The notes beneath the pieces are model-generated. The model made no database searches and had not been told where the DNA came from. It was given only the letters and a program-made list of their open reading frames with translations. DNA of 64,000 bases from Zopfochytrium polystomum (taxonomy: Eukaryota; Chytridiomycota; Chytridiomycetes; Chytridiales; Chytridiaceae): contig JAIVFJ010000162.1 of the NCBI GenBank assembly GCA_025765615.1, forward strand, positions 62,001-126,000. The letters are read 5' to 3'. A program made the position numbers and the translations under genes. Within the stretch, counting starts at the first letter, position 1; each line of letters starts with the position of its first letter. Positions 11,286 to 22,522 of the stretch are shown in pieces.

Positions 11286-14113
11286 ATGTGGTGGGCATTC
11301 CCCGTCATGGTCGTTTGCCGCGGTCTTCCGCCACCGCCGCAGCAGCCCCGTCGCAACCACCAGCAGCAGCAGCAGCAGGAGAACGCGTCCTCGCCGCAGT
11401 TACCGCCACGGCCAAAGAGGGGTGCGGCGAAACTGGACCGCCCTCCGCCACCTGCAGCACCCGCCGGCCCTCCTCCGCACCACTCTGATCCAGCCGTGGG
11501 CGCCGCCGCGACTTCCGCCGCGACGAGCCAGGCCGACGCGACGACGGTCACCTATGCGGACGGCCGGCACGAGCTCTCGGCCTCGGGCATCCTCGTGCTC
11601 CCGCACTGCGTCGTCCTGACGCATCCGTCCGTCCTTGCGCCATTCGAAGCCGCTGCAGCGAGCGGCGGCGCAAGGCCCTCTTCCCCGCGCAACGGGACCG
11701 CCGCCGCCGCCGCCCACGGCACGATCGACGATGCCTATCGCCGCCCGCAGCTGTTTGCGGTTCTCGAGACCCCTCCGCCTCCGGCCCAAGCTCCGCCACC
11801 CGCGAGCAGCGGTGGCAGCCGCCAAAGCGTCGACCGGCCGCCGCCCACCGACGACGACGACGACGCGCTCCCGCCATCCGCAACCCTCCTCGCGCTGCGC
11901 GTGCAGCACGCGCGGCTGCCCGTACCCGCCGCCACGCGGGCGCTGCGATCGCTGACGCCGCGCGGGCTCGGCCTCGGCGCCGACGGCGACGGTCCCGGCA
12001 GCTGGGTGTCGACGCTGCCGCCGGAGCCCACCGACGCCAGTAGTGGCGGTGGCGGCGGCGGGCGAAGTGGGGGCGCGGGGAGGGACGTGTCGGTCGGCGT
12101 GCTATCGGTCGCTGGGTTCGTGCGCGGCGAAGACGAGCCGCGGTACGCATGGTCGGAGGAAGGCGCAGTCGCCACTACGGCGGCCGCCGCCGCTTCGGCC
12201 GACGCCGCGGCCGCACGTGCGTTTCTCGTTCGCCTGGCTGCGGCGTCTGCAGCGGTGGGCGGCGTTCCGCGGGGGTTCCCGGTCTACCTAAGCGGCAACG
12301 GTGGCAACGGTGACATCAGCAGCGGTGCTGACTTCCAGACCGGCGACGACGTCGAGCTGTGGGCTTCACCGTTTGGGTGCCAGGCGCCCAACATCTTCCT
12401 GAACACGCTCTCGCACGGAGTCGTTGCGGCAACCGTCCCAGGAGGAGGAAGAGGCGGACACACGCAGCGGCCAGTATTGGGTATCTCCGACGCCGCCTAT
12501 TTCCCCGGTGCGGAGGGAGGCGCCGTCGTTCTTCGCTCGTCGCGCAGGTGCATCGGCGTAAGATTATTTTCGAGGGGATACTCTCCATCTCATTTTCTAC
12601 CGACTCTTACTTTTTCTTTTGGTTGGCTGGGCTCAGATGGTATTGCCACCGATTCGAAAGCGGGGAGAAAAGGGCGTCTCGGTCAGCATCTTCCTTGCGC
12701 TAGCAACCGTTCTGGAGCTCCTTGGACCGAAACCAACCATCGCCGTGAAACCCGAACCATCCATCAGCAACACCCGTACAACCGTGCCCTCGGACCCTCG
12801 CGCCCGCCTTCCTTCCCCTCTACCACTCCCACCGAGACCGCCACCACCCACCCCGCCGCTTCTCCGCAGGAGCACCGATTCAACTACATCCCCCTCGACG
12901 CTCTTGTCTCCATTTGTGGCCGCCACGGTGCGAGTCCTGATCGGCACGAGCAGCTGGGGCACCGGCGTGGCCATCGGCGACGCTGGGCTCGTCCTCACCA
13001 ACGCCCACGTCGTTCTGCCGGCCCTTTCGACGTCATCGTCGTCATCTCTTTCGTCTCCGATCCGCGTGCAGTTCCTGCCACGCACCACCAACACCACCAC
13101 CACCACCGCCGCCGCCGCCGCCGACGCCACCCAACACGCGAGCTCGCGTGCAGGCGGCGGCGGCGAGGATGCATTGCTGTTTCCAGCGATGGTACTCTTT
13201 GCGTCTTCCGACTACTGGGATTTCGCCGTCCTCAGGGTGGTGCGGCTGCGGGGTCAACCCGCACCGCCGGCAGGCCTTCCGGAAGGGCTTGTAGACTGGG
13301 GTGGAAGGTAAAGAAATAAAGCTTCTTCCCGCTGATGGCAGGATACACGCGGAAAGTCGTTTATTAACGAGGGATTTTTACTGCTACTTTATAATGCAGG
13401 CCAGCTCCCAGCACGGGGTCCACCGTCTACGCGATCGGGTACGGAGGCTTCGACCCGGCCGTCGAGGGAGTCGGGCCGATGGTCACCCGAGGGCAGCTGG
13501 GCCGGCTGGTGCCCAACCCAATCGACGGCTCGTGCTACCGGTACCAGACGTCGGCGATGACGCTGAACGGCGCAAGGTTTCTTTCCCCCACCATCGCCTT
13601 TCCCCCTTTCTCGTTTTCTTTTTTTTTTTTTTTTTCTTTTTTTTTCTTTTTTTTTCTCTTTCGTTTTCCCCCTTCACCTCATCACCCACCTACCCTCCCT
13701 TCATGCGAACAAATTAAAAAAAAAAAAAAAGCGGCGGCGCGCTCGTCTCGCTCGCCCGGCCAACCTCCACCAGCGTTGGAGTCAGCAACAGCGGCCCTTC
13801 CCCGCCCGCCGCCCTACTGGTCGGCCTGCTGTCGTCGAACCTGCGGCTCGCGTCGGGCCTGCACCTGACGCGGCTGAGCTACGTCGTGCCGCTGCGCAGC
13901 GTGCTCCCGGCGGTCCGCCGCTTCGCGCGCACCGGGGCCGTCTCGCACCTCGCGCCGTTCGGCCGCGCCGCCGTCGGTATCGCGGGTAGCGCGCCGCCGC
14001 CGCACGACCCGGCGGCGCTCGTGTGGCGGGCGCCGCCAACGCTGCTAGGCGCTGGGTGGAGCGAGCGGGCTGGCGGCGGCAGCGGCGGAGGCACGGCCAA
14101 GGCGAAGCTGTAG
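11286..14113 (+). CDS. TYSND1: TYSND1/DEG15-like peroxisomal processing protease
   Basis: Trypsin-like serine protease that in animals and plants cleaves PTS2 leader peptides and matrix enzymes inside peroxisomes. Four exons (11286-12557, 12637-13307, 13400-13576, 13732-14113) give about 833 residues. The N-terminal half is a degenerate protease domain, with ASGILVLPHCVVLTH, then ELWASPFGCQAPNIFLNTLS, then PGAEGGAVV (Ser replaced by Glu, as in animal TYSND1). The C-terminal half has a full triad: His in GLVLTNAHVV, Asp in YWDFAVLRV and Ser in NGASGGALVSL. The serine codon (AG|C) is split by the last intron, which contains long T and A runs. The protein ends in AKL, a canonical PTS1 signal. 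Low-complexity Pro/Gln/Ala/Gly inserts lengthen it beyond human TYSND1 (566 aa). The start among the early ATGs (11286, 11307) is uncertain. Confidence 0.88.
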
Positions 14114-14767
14114 GCCCCCCCCACCCGCGCCGAACCGTGTCTGGGGGATTTTTTTTTTCTGGCTCTCCTCTGTAGTGTTTTTTTTTTCTTCCCACCTGCC
14201 CCAGCCCCTCCCAGTTCGCGTCTTTCCCCACCGCGCAGCTGTTGCGAACTTACAGTGGAGGAGTGTTGGACCAATAATAAGAAGAAGAAGTAAATTGTGG
14301 ATTCCACGCGAACCACGCGAGCGGATGTTTCGAGGAGGAGGGTACAAACTGACCTCCGGTTGTGGCTGCTCACGAGGTTCAATACCTTTCCTTTCTCGTA
14401 CTGTACAGTATATTGCACTGATGGAGGTGGTTTCGGTCCGTTTTTGAGTACAAACCGAAGAAGTGCTGAGGGAAAGACCAGCTTTGCCGTCAAAGTCAGC
14501 ATAGTCAGTATCTCTGACTTCGCCACATTGTATTTGCAGAATTGTATTTGCTCAAGCACTTGATCCCCAAAACAAAGAACATTTTCTAGTCCCTTTGCTC
14601 TAAAGTTAAAAAAGGATTTTGTATGTTCCATCAGGTGTTTATTAGAAAGGGTTTGCGTTTAATAATATTACCGCATAGATAGGTAGTAGTCGGGGGGGTG
14701 GCCTCGTGACAATTGGGCAGATTTTTTGGGGTTTACAAGGGGTGGGGAAGAAAGAAAGTGATCGCCC
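14114..14767. other. Intergenic between convergent 3' ends
   Basis: Shared downstream region of the TYSND1-like gene (+) and the MFS gene (-). T-rich runs near 14150 and 14180. No gene recognised. Confidence 0.5.
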
Positions 14768-16390
14768 CTAAGGGGAACCCTCGGCCTTTTGAGGAGGCGC
14801 CCGTGGGCGATCCTTTTTCATAAATAAGGAAAAGCAGAACGACAAGCCGACAAACGCGAGCATCATAAAAAACAAGACGCGATACGTCTCAAAGAACCCA
14901 TGCACGACGGGCGGCCACTCCGCCATCGGGAGCGTCGACCGAATCAGCGACGGCGAGAGCAGCAAGGTCTCGACGTCGACGCCGGGGACGAGGAAATGCA
15001 GTTCGGCGACATTTGCGTCCTCGAGGGATCGCTGGACGTTTGCGGGGAGGCGGGCGTTGAAGACGACGGAGAGCGCGGCGAGGCCGAGCACGCCGCCGGT
15101 GGCTTGGAAAAAGTTCATGAGCGAGGTCACTGTGGAGAGCAGGTCGTTCGGGACGGAGAGCTGGCCGACGAGGAGGACCATGGTGAGGGCGTTGCAGCCG
15201 CCGAGGCCCGAGATGAAGAGGTACAGGGTTTGAGTCCAGCCACCCGAGGACTCGGTCGACAGACCGAGGAGCAGGACGCCGAGGCTCATGATTACCAAGG
15301 TGGAGGGGATGAACGGCCAGGCGATGCCTGTCTTGCTCGACACGAAGCCAATAAAGATTGCCAGGGCGACGCATAAGATGAGTGGGAGCGCCCGAGCGCC
15401 TGCGATAGCCGCTGAATCTGGGTGTAAAACGAAAAACACGGTCTTAGGCGAACAACGCGAAAAAGAAAAAAAAAAAAAAAAAAAAAAAAAAACCGCCAAA
15501 CCTCCGTTCACAACTTGAAACCACTGCGGCACAACAAAAATGAGACCAAAGAAGCACGCGCCAAAGAAGAACGTCGTCGCAAAGCTCGCAAGGACGCGAG
15601 GCTTGTTGAAGAGCGCAAGAGGCACGATGGGGTACTTTGCGTAGCTTTTTTCGCACCACACAAACAAGAGCAAGAGCACGGCGCCAACTGGGAACAGCGC
15701 CTTGACAACCGCCGAGTCCCAGGCAAACTGGGTGCCGCCGCCTTGAAGCGGCACGAGGATGCAAAAGAAGGAACCGATGAGGAGGAGGGCGCCCAGGTAG
15801 TCGACGCGCGAGAAGCTCGACAGGTGGCTTTGGATGTGGTTGTTGGCTTTGCCCTCGTTTGCGGCGGCCTCTGCGTCGACGGTTGTCGTGGTCGTGGTCG
15901 CCGTAGTAGTCGGGCCGGTTGTTGTTGTTGTCGGGTTCTTGTGGTTGACCTTGAGCAAGAAGACCACGGCGGCGACGGCGACGGCGCCGAGGGGCAGGTT
16001 GATTAAAAAGACCCAGCGCCACGAAGCGTGGTCGACCAGCACTCCGCCGAGGACGGGTCCTATTATGTAGTATTACCAAAAAAGGAGGAGGGAAAAAAAA
16101 ATTTTTTTTTGTTTGATGGTTCAGGCGCGCAGTAGTCAAACCAAACCAAACCAAACCAAACCAAACAACAGTGTCTTACCCGAGACAAACGCAAGCCCGT
16201 AGCCTGCTCCCGTCGCGCTGACCCACTTCGCGCGATCGCGCAGCGGGACCACGTCCGCGATGATAATCACCACAAGCGAGAAGATGCCCGCCCCGCCGAC
16301 GCCCGCGACCGCGCGACCGACCGCGAGGGCCTTAGAGAGAGAGAGCGAGAGAGGGAGAGAGAGAGAGGAACATTGGGCACAGATCAGCAA

Positions 16391-16426
<36 letters not shown>

Positions 16427-16766
16427 CAAACAACACTCACAGCCAGGCTGCCGGCGAACCCGCACACGGCGCATCCGACTTCAAAGATGGCGATGGCGAG
16501 CAGGAACGTCGCCTTGCGGCCAAAAATGTCTGCCAGCTGCCCGTACAGGGGAACGAGCGCCGTGGACGTGACCAAGAAAGCGGTTGACACCCACGCGACT
16601 TGGTTTTCGGCGGCAAACTCTGTGGCGATGGCTTGCAAAGCGGGCGAAATGATCGTCTGGAAAGTGTTTTCATGGTGGGTGGGTGGATGAGTGAATGCAG
16701 AAGGAGAGAGAGAGTGTGAGAGAGTGAGAGTGTGTGTGAGAGAGAGAGGGAGAGGGAGAGAGAGAG

Positions 16767-16803
<37 letters not shown>

Positions 16804-17279
16804 CAGAGAGAGAAGAAAGACGGAGAGAGAAGAGACAGAGATAGAAGTCAAACCTGATCTAGCGCGGCAGTGAAAATGGCAACGTTCAATCCCAAGATCA
16901 GCAGGTAAAACGCCGTGTTTGACATTCCGGGTGCGATGGTTGCTTGCGCAATCTCCGCGTTGGCCTCTGTCAGTGTTTCGTCCAACGAAGCGGGGGAACC
17001 GTCGCCGGCCTCGATGTCGGCGGCGTAGGAGGCGAGCGGGTGCAACGCTGCACGCGTCAGCATGCTTTCGGGCAGGATTCTTGTCGTTGCGGGGAGGGGG
17101 TTCTCGGTTCCCGGTGCGCCAGCAGCAGCAGCAGAAGCAGCGGCGGCGGCGGCGGCGGCATCGAGGTGGTCCGCGTGCAACAACCGGGGGTGGGGTGATT
17201 GCAAGAAGCCGCAACCGTCGCCCTGCTCGGCGGGTCCCTCGATTCTGTCGTGGTCTGTGATGCACCCAAGGGAGTGCAT
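14768..17279 (-). CDS. Major facilitator superfamily transporter, DHA2/14-TM drug:H+ antiporter type
   Basis: Multi-spanning plasma or vacuolar membrane exporter. Exons run from 17279 (start) to stop at 14768. Exon 1 is a cytosolic N-terminus then TM1 (FYLLILGLNVAIFTAALDQ). Exon 2 (about 16663-16441) has ISPALQAIATEF and motif A (YGQLADIFGRKATFLL). Exon 3 (about 16330-16180) has LAVGRAVAGVGGAGIFSLVV. Exon 4 has the antiporter motif C region (GVLVDHASWRWVFLINLPLG). The last exon carries the remaining helices and a charged tail (KKDRPRAPP). Topology and motifs fit the EmrB/QacA-like family common in fungi. Introns 1 and 2 carry CT microsatellites in sense orientation; the intron near 15450-15500 is A/T-homopolymer rich. 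Substrate cannot be inferred. Confidence 0.85.
16331..16424. repeat. GA microsatellite and A-homopolymer inside an MFS intron
   Basis: Imperfect GA repeats at about 16334-16368 and a run of about 33 A at 16391-16423, both in the intron between exons 2 and 3 of the MFS gene. Confidence 0.8.
16705..16840. repeat. GA-rich microsatellite inside MFS intron 1
   Basis: Near-pure GA dinucleotide tract (densest 16738-16802) with interspersed GT and GGA units. Read on the coding (minus) strand it is a CT-rich intron. Confidence 0.85.
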
Positions 17280-17480
17280 TATCCGCGTGGGTGGTGTGTG
17301 CGTGCGAGTGCGTGTGAGTGGGTGTGTGTGAGAGCGAGAGGAAGAGGGAGAGAATGTCTGTGCTCGCGGCGCGTGCGTGCGTCGTTCTCAGCGTCGTCGG
17401 TTGAAGCGAAAAGAGTGGGGGGGGGGTCTTCGGTTTGAGCAAATCGAGTACAAAGGGAGCGCAATCTTTTATAGTGCGTG

Positions 17481-17518
<38 letters not shown>

Positions 17519-18160
17519 TGTGTGTGGATGAGTGGGTGGTGGACGGGTGGCTGCGGCATTGTTTTGTCGTCGGTGGGTGGAGGAGGCACCAAAAAAAAAA
17601 AAAGAGAATCAAAATAAAAAAAAAAGTGGGGGGAAAAAAAAATTCAGAAAGAATCCACAAAAGGAAACAAAAAAGAAGAAACAAAAAAATTGAGATGAAA
17701 GGCGCAGAGAGTTCTTTTGATATTAATACAGTAATAAATAATCAGACTCCCTGTCCCTGTCCCTGTCCACCTGTTGCCAGACAGACACCCACAAAGGAAA
17801 GAAGCGCGAGAAACAAAAAAAAAAAAGAAAAAGAAAAAAGAAAAAAACCCCAGCGAAGAAGAAGCATGGCGAAGCGCCAAGCCAAGCAATCGAACGAAAG
17901 CGATTGTTCCCTTTTACTAAAAAATAAAATCCGTGTGCGTCCGTCGTATCGTGAAACTAGAGATGGGGGTATAAAAAAATGGGCAATATTACAGTAATTA
18001 TGGATGGATGCGTTGCAACAAAAGTACAAGAGGCGGAGAAATGCTTGCCCTCGTTGCAACAATTTTGCAACCACTGCCCACACACATGCTCCTACGTGTC
18101 ACGAAAAATAATTTACTTTGTCTGAAAAATGAGAACATGGAGACAATAACCCACCAATGG
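17280..18160. other. Upstream region of the MFS gene with a GT microsatellite, no gene
   Basis: Contains a (GT)n tract at about 17486-17516, GT-rich flanks, and A-rich sequence from 17590 to 17850 with three copies of CCCTGT near 17750. Acts at least in part as the MFS promoter. No credible coding frame. Confidence 0.55.
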
Positions 18161-18164
18161 TCTT

Positions 18165-18830
18165 CATTCCCGCCATTGCCCTTCACCACAGCTTTCATTT
18201 TTGCCAGCCACAATTGCAAACAAAGATTGCAGGTTGCAGCAAGCCCGTGTCAATTCGGCCCATGCTTTTATAACCTCAGTTTTCAGCGCCCTTGAGCCAA
18301 AAAGGCTGATCGTGCTACACCACATGCTGCTGGGCTGGGCCTGGCCAATCCAAGATGGTGCAGTCATGATCCCCAAAACCACTGAGTTACCAATCGTGCT
18401 TCGTGACCAGGACTCCAGGAGCTTTGTCATGCTGCTACACAAAATTTTCGGTGATATCCTCTTTCATTGTCATCATCTTCAAACAATTACTCAATGAAAA
18501 ACCTGAAGTTGCCCATTTGCCCATTTGAGGATGTCGATATACTGGTCCAGGTTGAGACGGCCATCCACAAACGCGAAGCTGACCAGATTTGTTGCCTCAA
18601 AAACCGTTCTCTGCGCCATGCCGCGGTTGGTTGGCGAACTTCGCCCGCAGCGGTCTGAGCGAAAACATTTTCCCCCCAGATCACTACATATACAGGTACG
18701 GTCCATGGCAATGTCGGGTGATTGTTCCACGCACAATATTGATGTCGCCGATGCGCAAGCCGCCGTCGGTCGCTGGATCAAACCTTGGAACTGGCTTGAC
18801 AAATACTCTAGAGGTTAATTCGGTGCGACA
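18165..18830 (-). mobile_element. Tc1/mariner transposase relic
   Basis: Minus-strand fragments in different frames line up, in order, with the second half of a Tc1-type DDE transposase. About 18605-18510 reads NLVSFAFVDGRLNLDQYIDIL, corresponding to the family's NLVFIDG..N...Y..IL segment. About 18380-18330 reads GFGDHDCTILDWPGPAQ, corresponding to the LDWP.QSPDLNPIEN segment. About 18280-18220 reads ALKTEVIKAWAEL, near the usual C-terminal helix. Frameshifts and stops separate the pieces, and the N-terminal DNA-binding domain and terminal inverted repeats were not found. An old, dead copy. Confidence 0.6.
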
Positions 18831-19149
18831 GAAACCCAGTGTTCACATATTTTCTACTCTTCCTCTGTCAAGCAGGCAATGCGCAGCTGTAGGGGGGACA
18901 GGGTATTCTCCCCCATGCCAGTCACCCCTGCATTGCTATTATCGTGGCGTGAATTTCATCATTTGTTGGACGTATGTGCTACATTCGAGGGGGTTGCCTT
19001 TGATACTTCGGTGGAACCGGTCTTTGAGGCTGCATCCCCTTGAAGATCACAATCCCGTCACTAGGAACAAATGCCCAGAAATTTGATCCGCCGACAGTTT
19101 TTCAGAGCCATTTTTGCGTTTTGGTGAGGATTGAGTCAAGTGACAGGTG

Positions 19150-19181
<32 letters not shown>

Positions 19182-19642
19182 CCGCCCACTAGTGGTCAAC
19201 TTTCACGCCATCGCCTCCCCTCAGCAACTGATATCCGGGGCAATCATTCAGCGACGAGCCCATCAACGCCAAACGCCAGTCTTCGCGCCGCTGCGTAACC
19301 CAAAGGTGATATTTTGAAGATTGTAACTTCCAAGCTGATGGGAGCATGGGAAAGGTAGCAACAACTTACGTAAACTACTGCCGGGAAGCACTATGAAGGG
19401 TGACTGCACCAAACCACGCCGATTATTTACCGAATATGAATAAAATACTCAAACCGCGCTGCAGTCAATTTCTGCTTCCTCCTCCCAAATCTTCCAGTGC
19501 CCTAGTTGAACGGAAACGTTCGAAGTATTGGGGGCGGAAGGGCTCTGCGGAAACTGCTACTCAAGTTAATTTTTTATTTTTTTTGTTTTCCTTCTTCTTG
19601 CAACTGTCCCTGGCTGGCCGCAGAAAAAGGAAAAGCCCTCCG
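18831..19642. other. Intergenic with a poly-A tract
   Basis: Contains a run of about 29 A at 19150-19178. No gene recognised. The 3' end of NDUFA1 lies immediately to the right. Confidence 0.5.
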
Positions 19643-20450
19643 TTAGACGAGCCTCCTCTCAAACTCGAGCGCACTGTTGGTCTTGAACGCGGGCGGCGCA
19701 ACGGCTTCGCACTTTTGAAGGGGTTGGAGGGCGGCGGCGGCGGCGATGATATAAAATTGGCGCCAGGAAGAGGGGTGAGAAGGTAGTTGGTGACCATGCG
19801 AATACACGAGGGTGGCAAAATGAAGCCGGGCAAGGGGCCGAGGTTCCAACAGGATGGAGAAGTGCAAAACGAAGGCAACGCAAACCCGCTCCAGAAGGAC
19901 CACCCCCAGTCTCAGTCCGGCAACACACGCAACCACGCGCATTACCTGCTGGATGTTGACATTTCCGGTCAGTCTGCTGTCGCGGCTCATCATCTGGCGG
20001 TCCCACTTGTCAACGTTGAATCGCCTTGGCTGAGAAAGGCCAATGTTAGCTTCACGAGAAACAGATCGTTGATATGGGGGAATAGAGGCTGGTTCTCGCA
20101 ATCTGTTCTTTAAAACAATACATCGACTTTCTCCGCATTCGCAGCGTGAGTTCCAGTCCGTTCAGATCGTTCGAGGGTCAGGGGTCGGGGGGCAGGAGGG
20201 GAAGAAGGAGAACGGGACGGGGAACAAACGCGATCGCCGCGTGTGGGTGATTGCGATTGCCCCCTTTCGGGGCTCATCCCTCAGATCGTGGCCGATCGCT
20301 GGCCCCTGTTGCTGCTTGCTGCTCGCTCACCTTTCCATAGTTCTCCCACTTTTGGTACGCGCCGAGACCCCACCCGGTGAGAAGGCCGGCCGCGCCGATG
20401 ATGCCGAGCGCAGATAGCGCCTCGAGAGGGAAGACCCAGCGTTGAGCCAT
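19643..20450 (-). CDS. NDUFA1: NADH:ubiquinone oxidoreductase subunit NDUFA1 (MWFE)
   Basis: Small accessory subunit of mitochondrial complex I, anchored in the inner membrane by one N-terminal helix. Three exons (20450-20331, 20029-19946, 19711-19643) give 90 residues, the usual length. Exon 1 encodes the membrane helix ([20 protein letters not shown]). Exon 2 encodes the family signature [20 protein letters not shown]. Exon 3 encodes [18 protein letters not shown] and a basic end, which resembles the VAPPGFE... tail of fungal NDUFA1. Its presence indicates a complex I-bearing mitochondrion. Confidence 0.9.
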
Positions 20451-20660
20451 TTCTGAAGCAAGGGAGGTGGTGGGATGAAATGTCGAAATGTCTGTCTGTC
20501 TGTCTGTCTCTCGCTCTCCCTCTGTCACAGCAATCTCTCTCGACTTTGGTCCCTCTTCTGTGACAAGGCGCACGCCCAATATCCCAGCTCATTGGTCGCA
20601 GATCACTACTGCTTGTTTGCACAGTCTGACAGTTCAAAGCACACAGATGCAGCCAACGAT

Positions 20661-22250
20661 TTATTCGTCCTCGTCCTCCTCCATGTCCGACATCAGAGCG
20701 GCCTTTGCAAGATGCGAACACCAAGTCGCACGCGTTAGAACGGGAGGAGTCGGAACTAGTCCGAGGTAGAAAGGACAAAAGCTGCATCACCTTTGCTTCC
20801 GCTTCCGCCTCATCGAGCAAGTCCTTTGGCACAAATTGGTGCTTTCCGCCCGACTCTTCGCAGATCCAGCTCATTTCGAGCTCAAAGTCCTTGTCCTTTG
20901 CTTCATCGTGGACAGCGTAGATGCTATTGGGAAAAAGAAAACGAAGAGGTGCACGTGAACACATCAAAAAAAGAGAGAATTTCCCCCAGAGGCATGCGGA
21001 GAGGATGGCTGGTAAGATCTTCGACACTCACATCCGCGCCGCCTCCTTGACAGCCTCACGCGCTGTCATCTGTGTGAGCTTGAGCTTTTCGATCTCCGTT
21101 TTGGCCACCTGTCGACCCTTGCCAACGGCGCAGCCAAAGTAGCCCTGACAAAAGGAACGGGTGAGTTTTCCCTCAACAAGAGAGACAAGCACTCGTCATA
21201 CGTAGTGAACGCCGGAGGGCTCAATCACGTAGAGGCCTGGACCAGTTTTGTCCATGGTACCCAAGATGGTGCTGACGCCGAAGGGTCGGACACTGGAGTA
21301 CAGAGTGTATGCTTGGGTATATCCGGCGACGCGCTCGGCGATGATCTGGTGACCGCGTTTCAATCGATATGAAAACAATCAGTGTCCGACGAGGAATTTC
21401 GCGAATGGGGGCGCGTAATCGATAGTGTCCATACGCTTGGAGGGTGTGATTAAAGCACGCACTTCAAGCTTACCTTTCCGGGGATCTGCGCCTTGTAAAA
21501 GTCCCGGTACTGTTGTGCCTCGTCTCGGGTGCGGTTGACCACATGGCGGGAGTCGGCTAACAGACCGGCCGTGGCCTACGAAAATATGCAAGGGCCATGA
21601 CAAAACGTTAGACAATGAAGTTCCAAGGATCCTGCGAATGAAGCATGACCAGCGGGGAGTGGGGAGAAGAAGAGACGCTTTCGGCTCTACTCAACGATGC
21701 CAATGTGCGTGTCCGCGGTTGCGATCCGCCGATTCGATCCTGGGATGAGGAGCTTGGACTGGATGATCTTCTCCACAGCCAGGACAACGCCGTCTTTCGC
21801 GCGGATGCCAATTGCAGTTCTGCAGCAGAGAATGCGGTAAAGAGCGTGCGGGAGGGTGCAGGGGAGAGCAGCTCGTCTTAGAACAGCGGCGATACAACGA
21901 CCCAGCCGCGCAGCAATAACAGGAACGGCCAACAAACCCGCTATTGTCCACGGCCTTCAAAGCGTATTCGACTTGGAAGATGCGACCATCTGGTGAGTAG
22001 GTTGACGCGGACAGATCGTACTGATGTGATTGATACCATGGAGGAGAGGGAAGAGAGTGGGTTTACTGGTTTGTGGTAGCCGTAGGCGTGTAGGGGGCAC
22101 TGCAAGCATCGTTCGAGTAGAACTCCTCGATTCCGTTGTTTGGCCCATCGTCGGTCGCTCTGCACCCATCAACACCATTCCATCAAAACCTTCCATCCCT
22201 CCCTTCCTCCCATCCCATGACTACGTTACCCCAGTTCCTATCGACGACAT
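20661..22250 (-). CDS. PRE10: 20S proteasome alpha subunit PSMA3 (alpha-7, PRE10)
   Basis: Structural alpha-ring subunit of the 20S proteasome. Exon 1 is only 21 nt (22250-22230) and encodes MSSIGTG. Exon 2 (22020-21938) continues [20 protein letters not shown], the proteasome A-type N-terminal signature. Exon 3 starts at 21819 ([19 protein letters not shown]). Exon 4 starts at 21575 ([13 protein letters not shown]). Later exons encode [20 protein letters not shown], then [20 protein letters not shown], then [19 protein letters not shown]. The acidic tail is [10 protein letters not shown] with stop at 20661. The tail matches the acidic C-terminus typical of this subunit. About eight exons in total. 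Confidence 0.94.
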
Positions 22251-22522
22251 CGCCTGCTGATGGAGTGACGAGAGCGAGGTGAGATTGGCAAGGAAAGCGC
22301 GCGCGTCACGTTATTCTTTTTTCTGCTTTTCCACTTTTTGATATTTCTTGATTCGCTCGGATGGCGAACGCGCGGCCGCACGTTTAGTTCCACCTTTTCA
22401 CGCCGCGAGCACCCCTTCGCGTCGTTCTACGCCGACCGCCCCACCCTCTCCAGGCTCTCTCGCGATGCACAAAATCACGTACATTCCCCTTGTGTTCACC
22501 GCTTAACGCCCCCCCCCACTTT

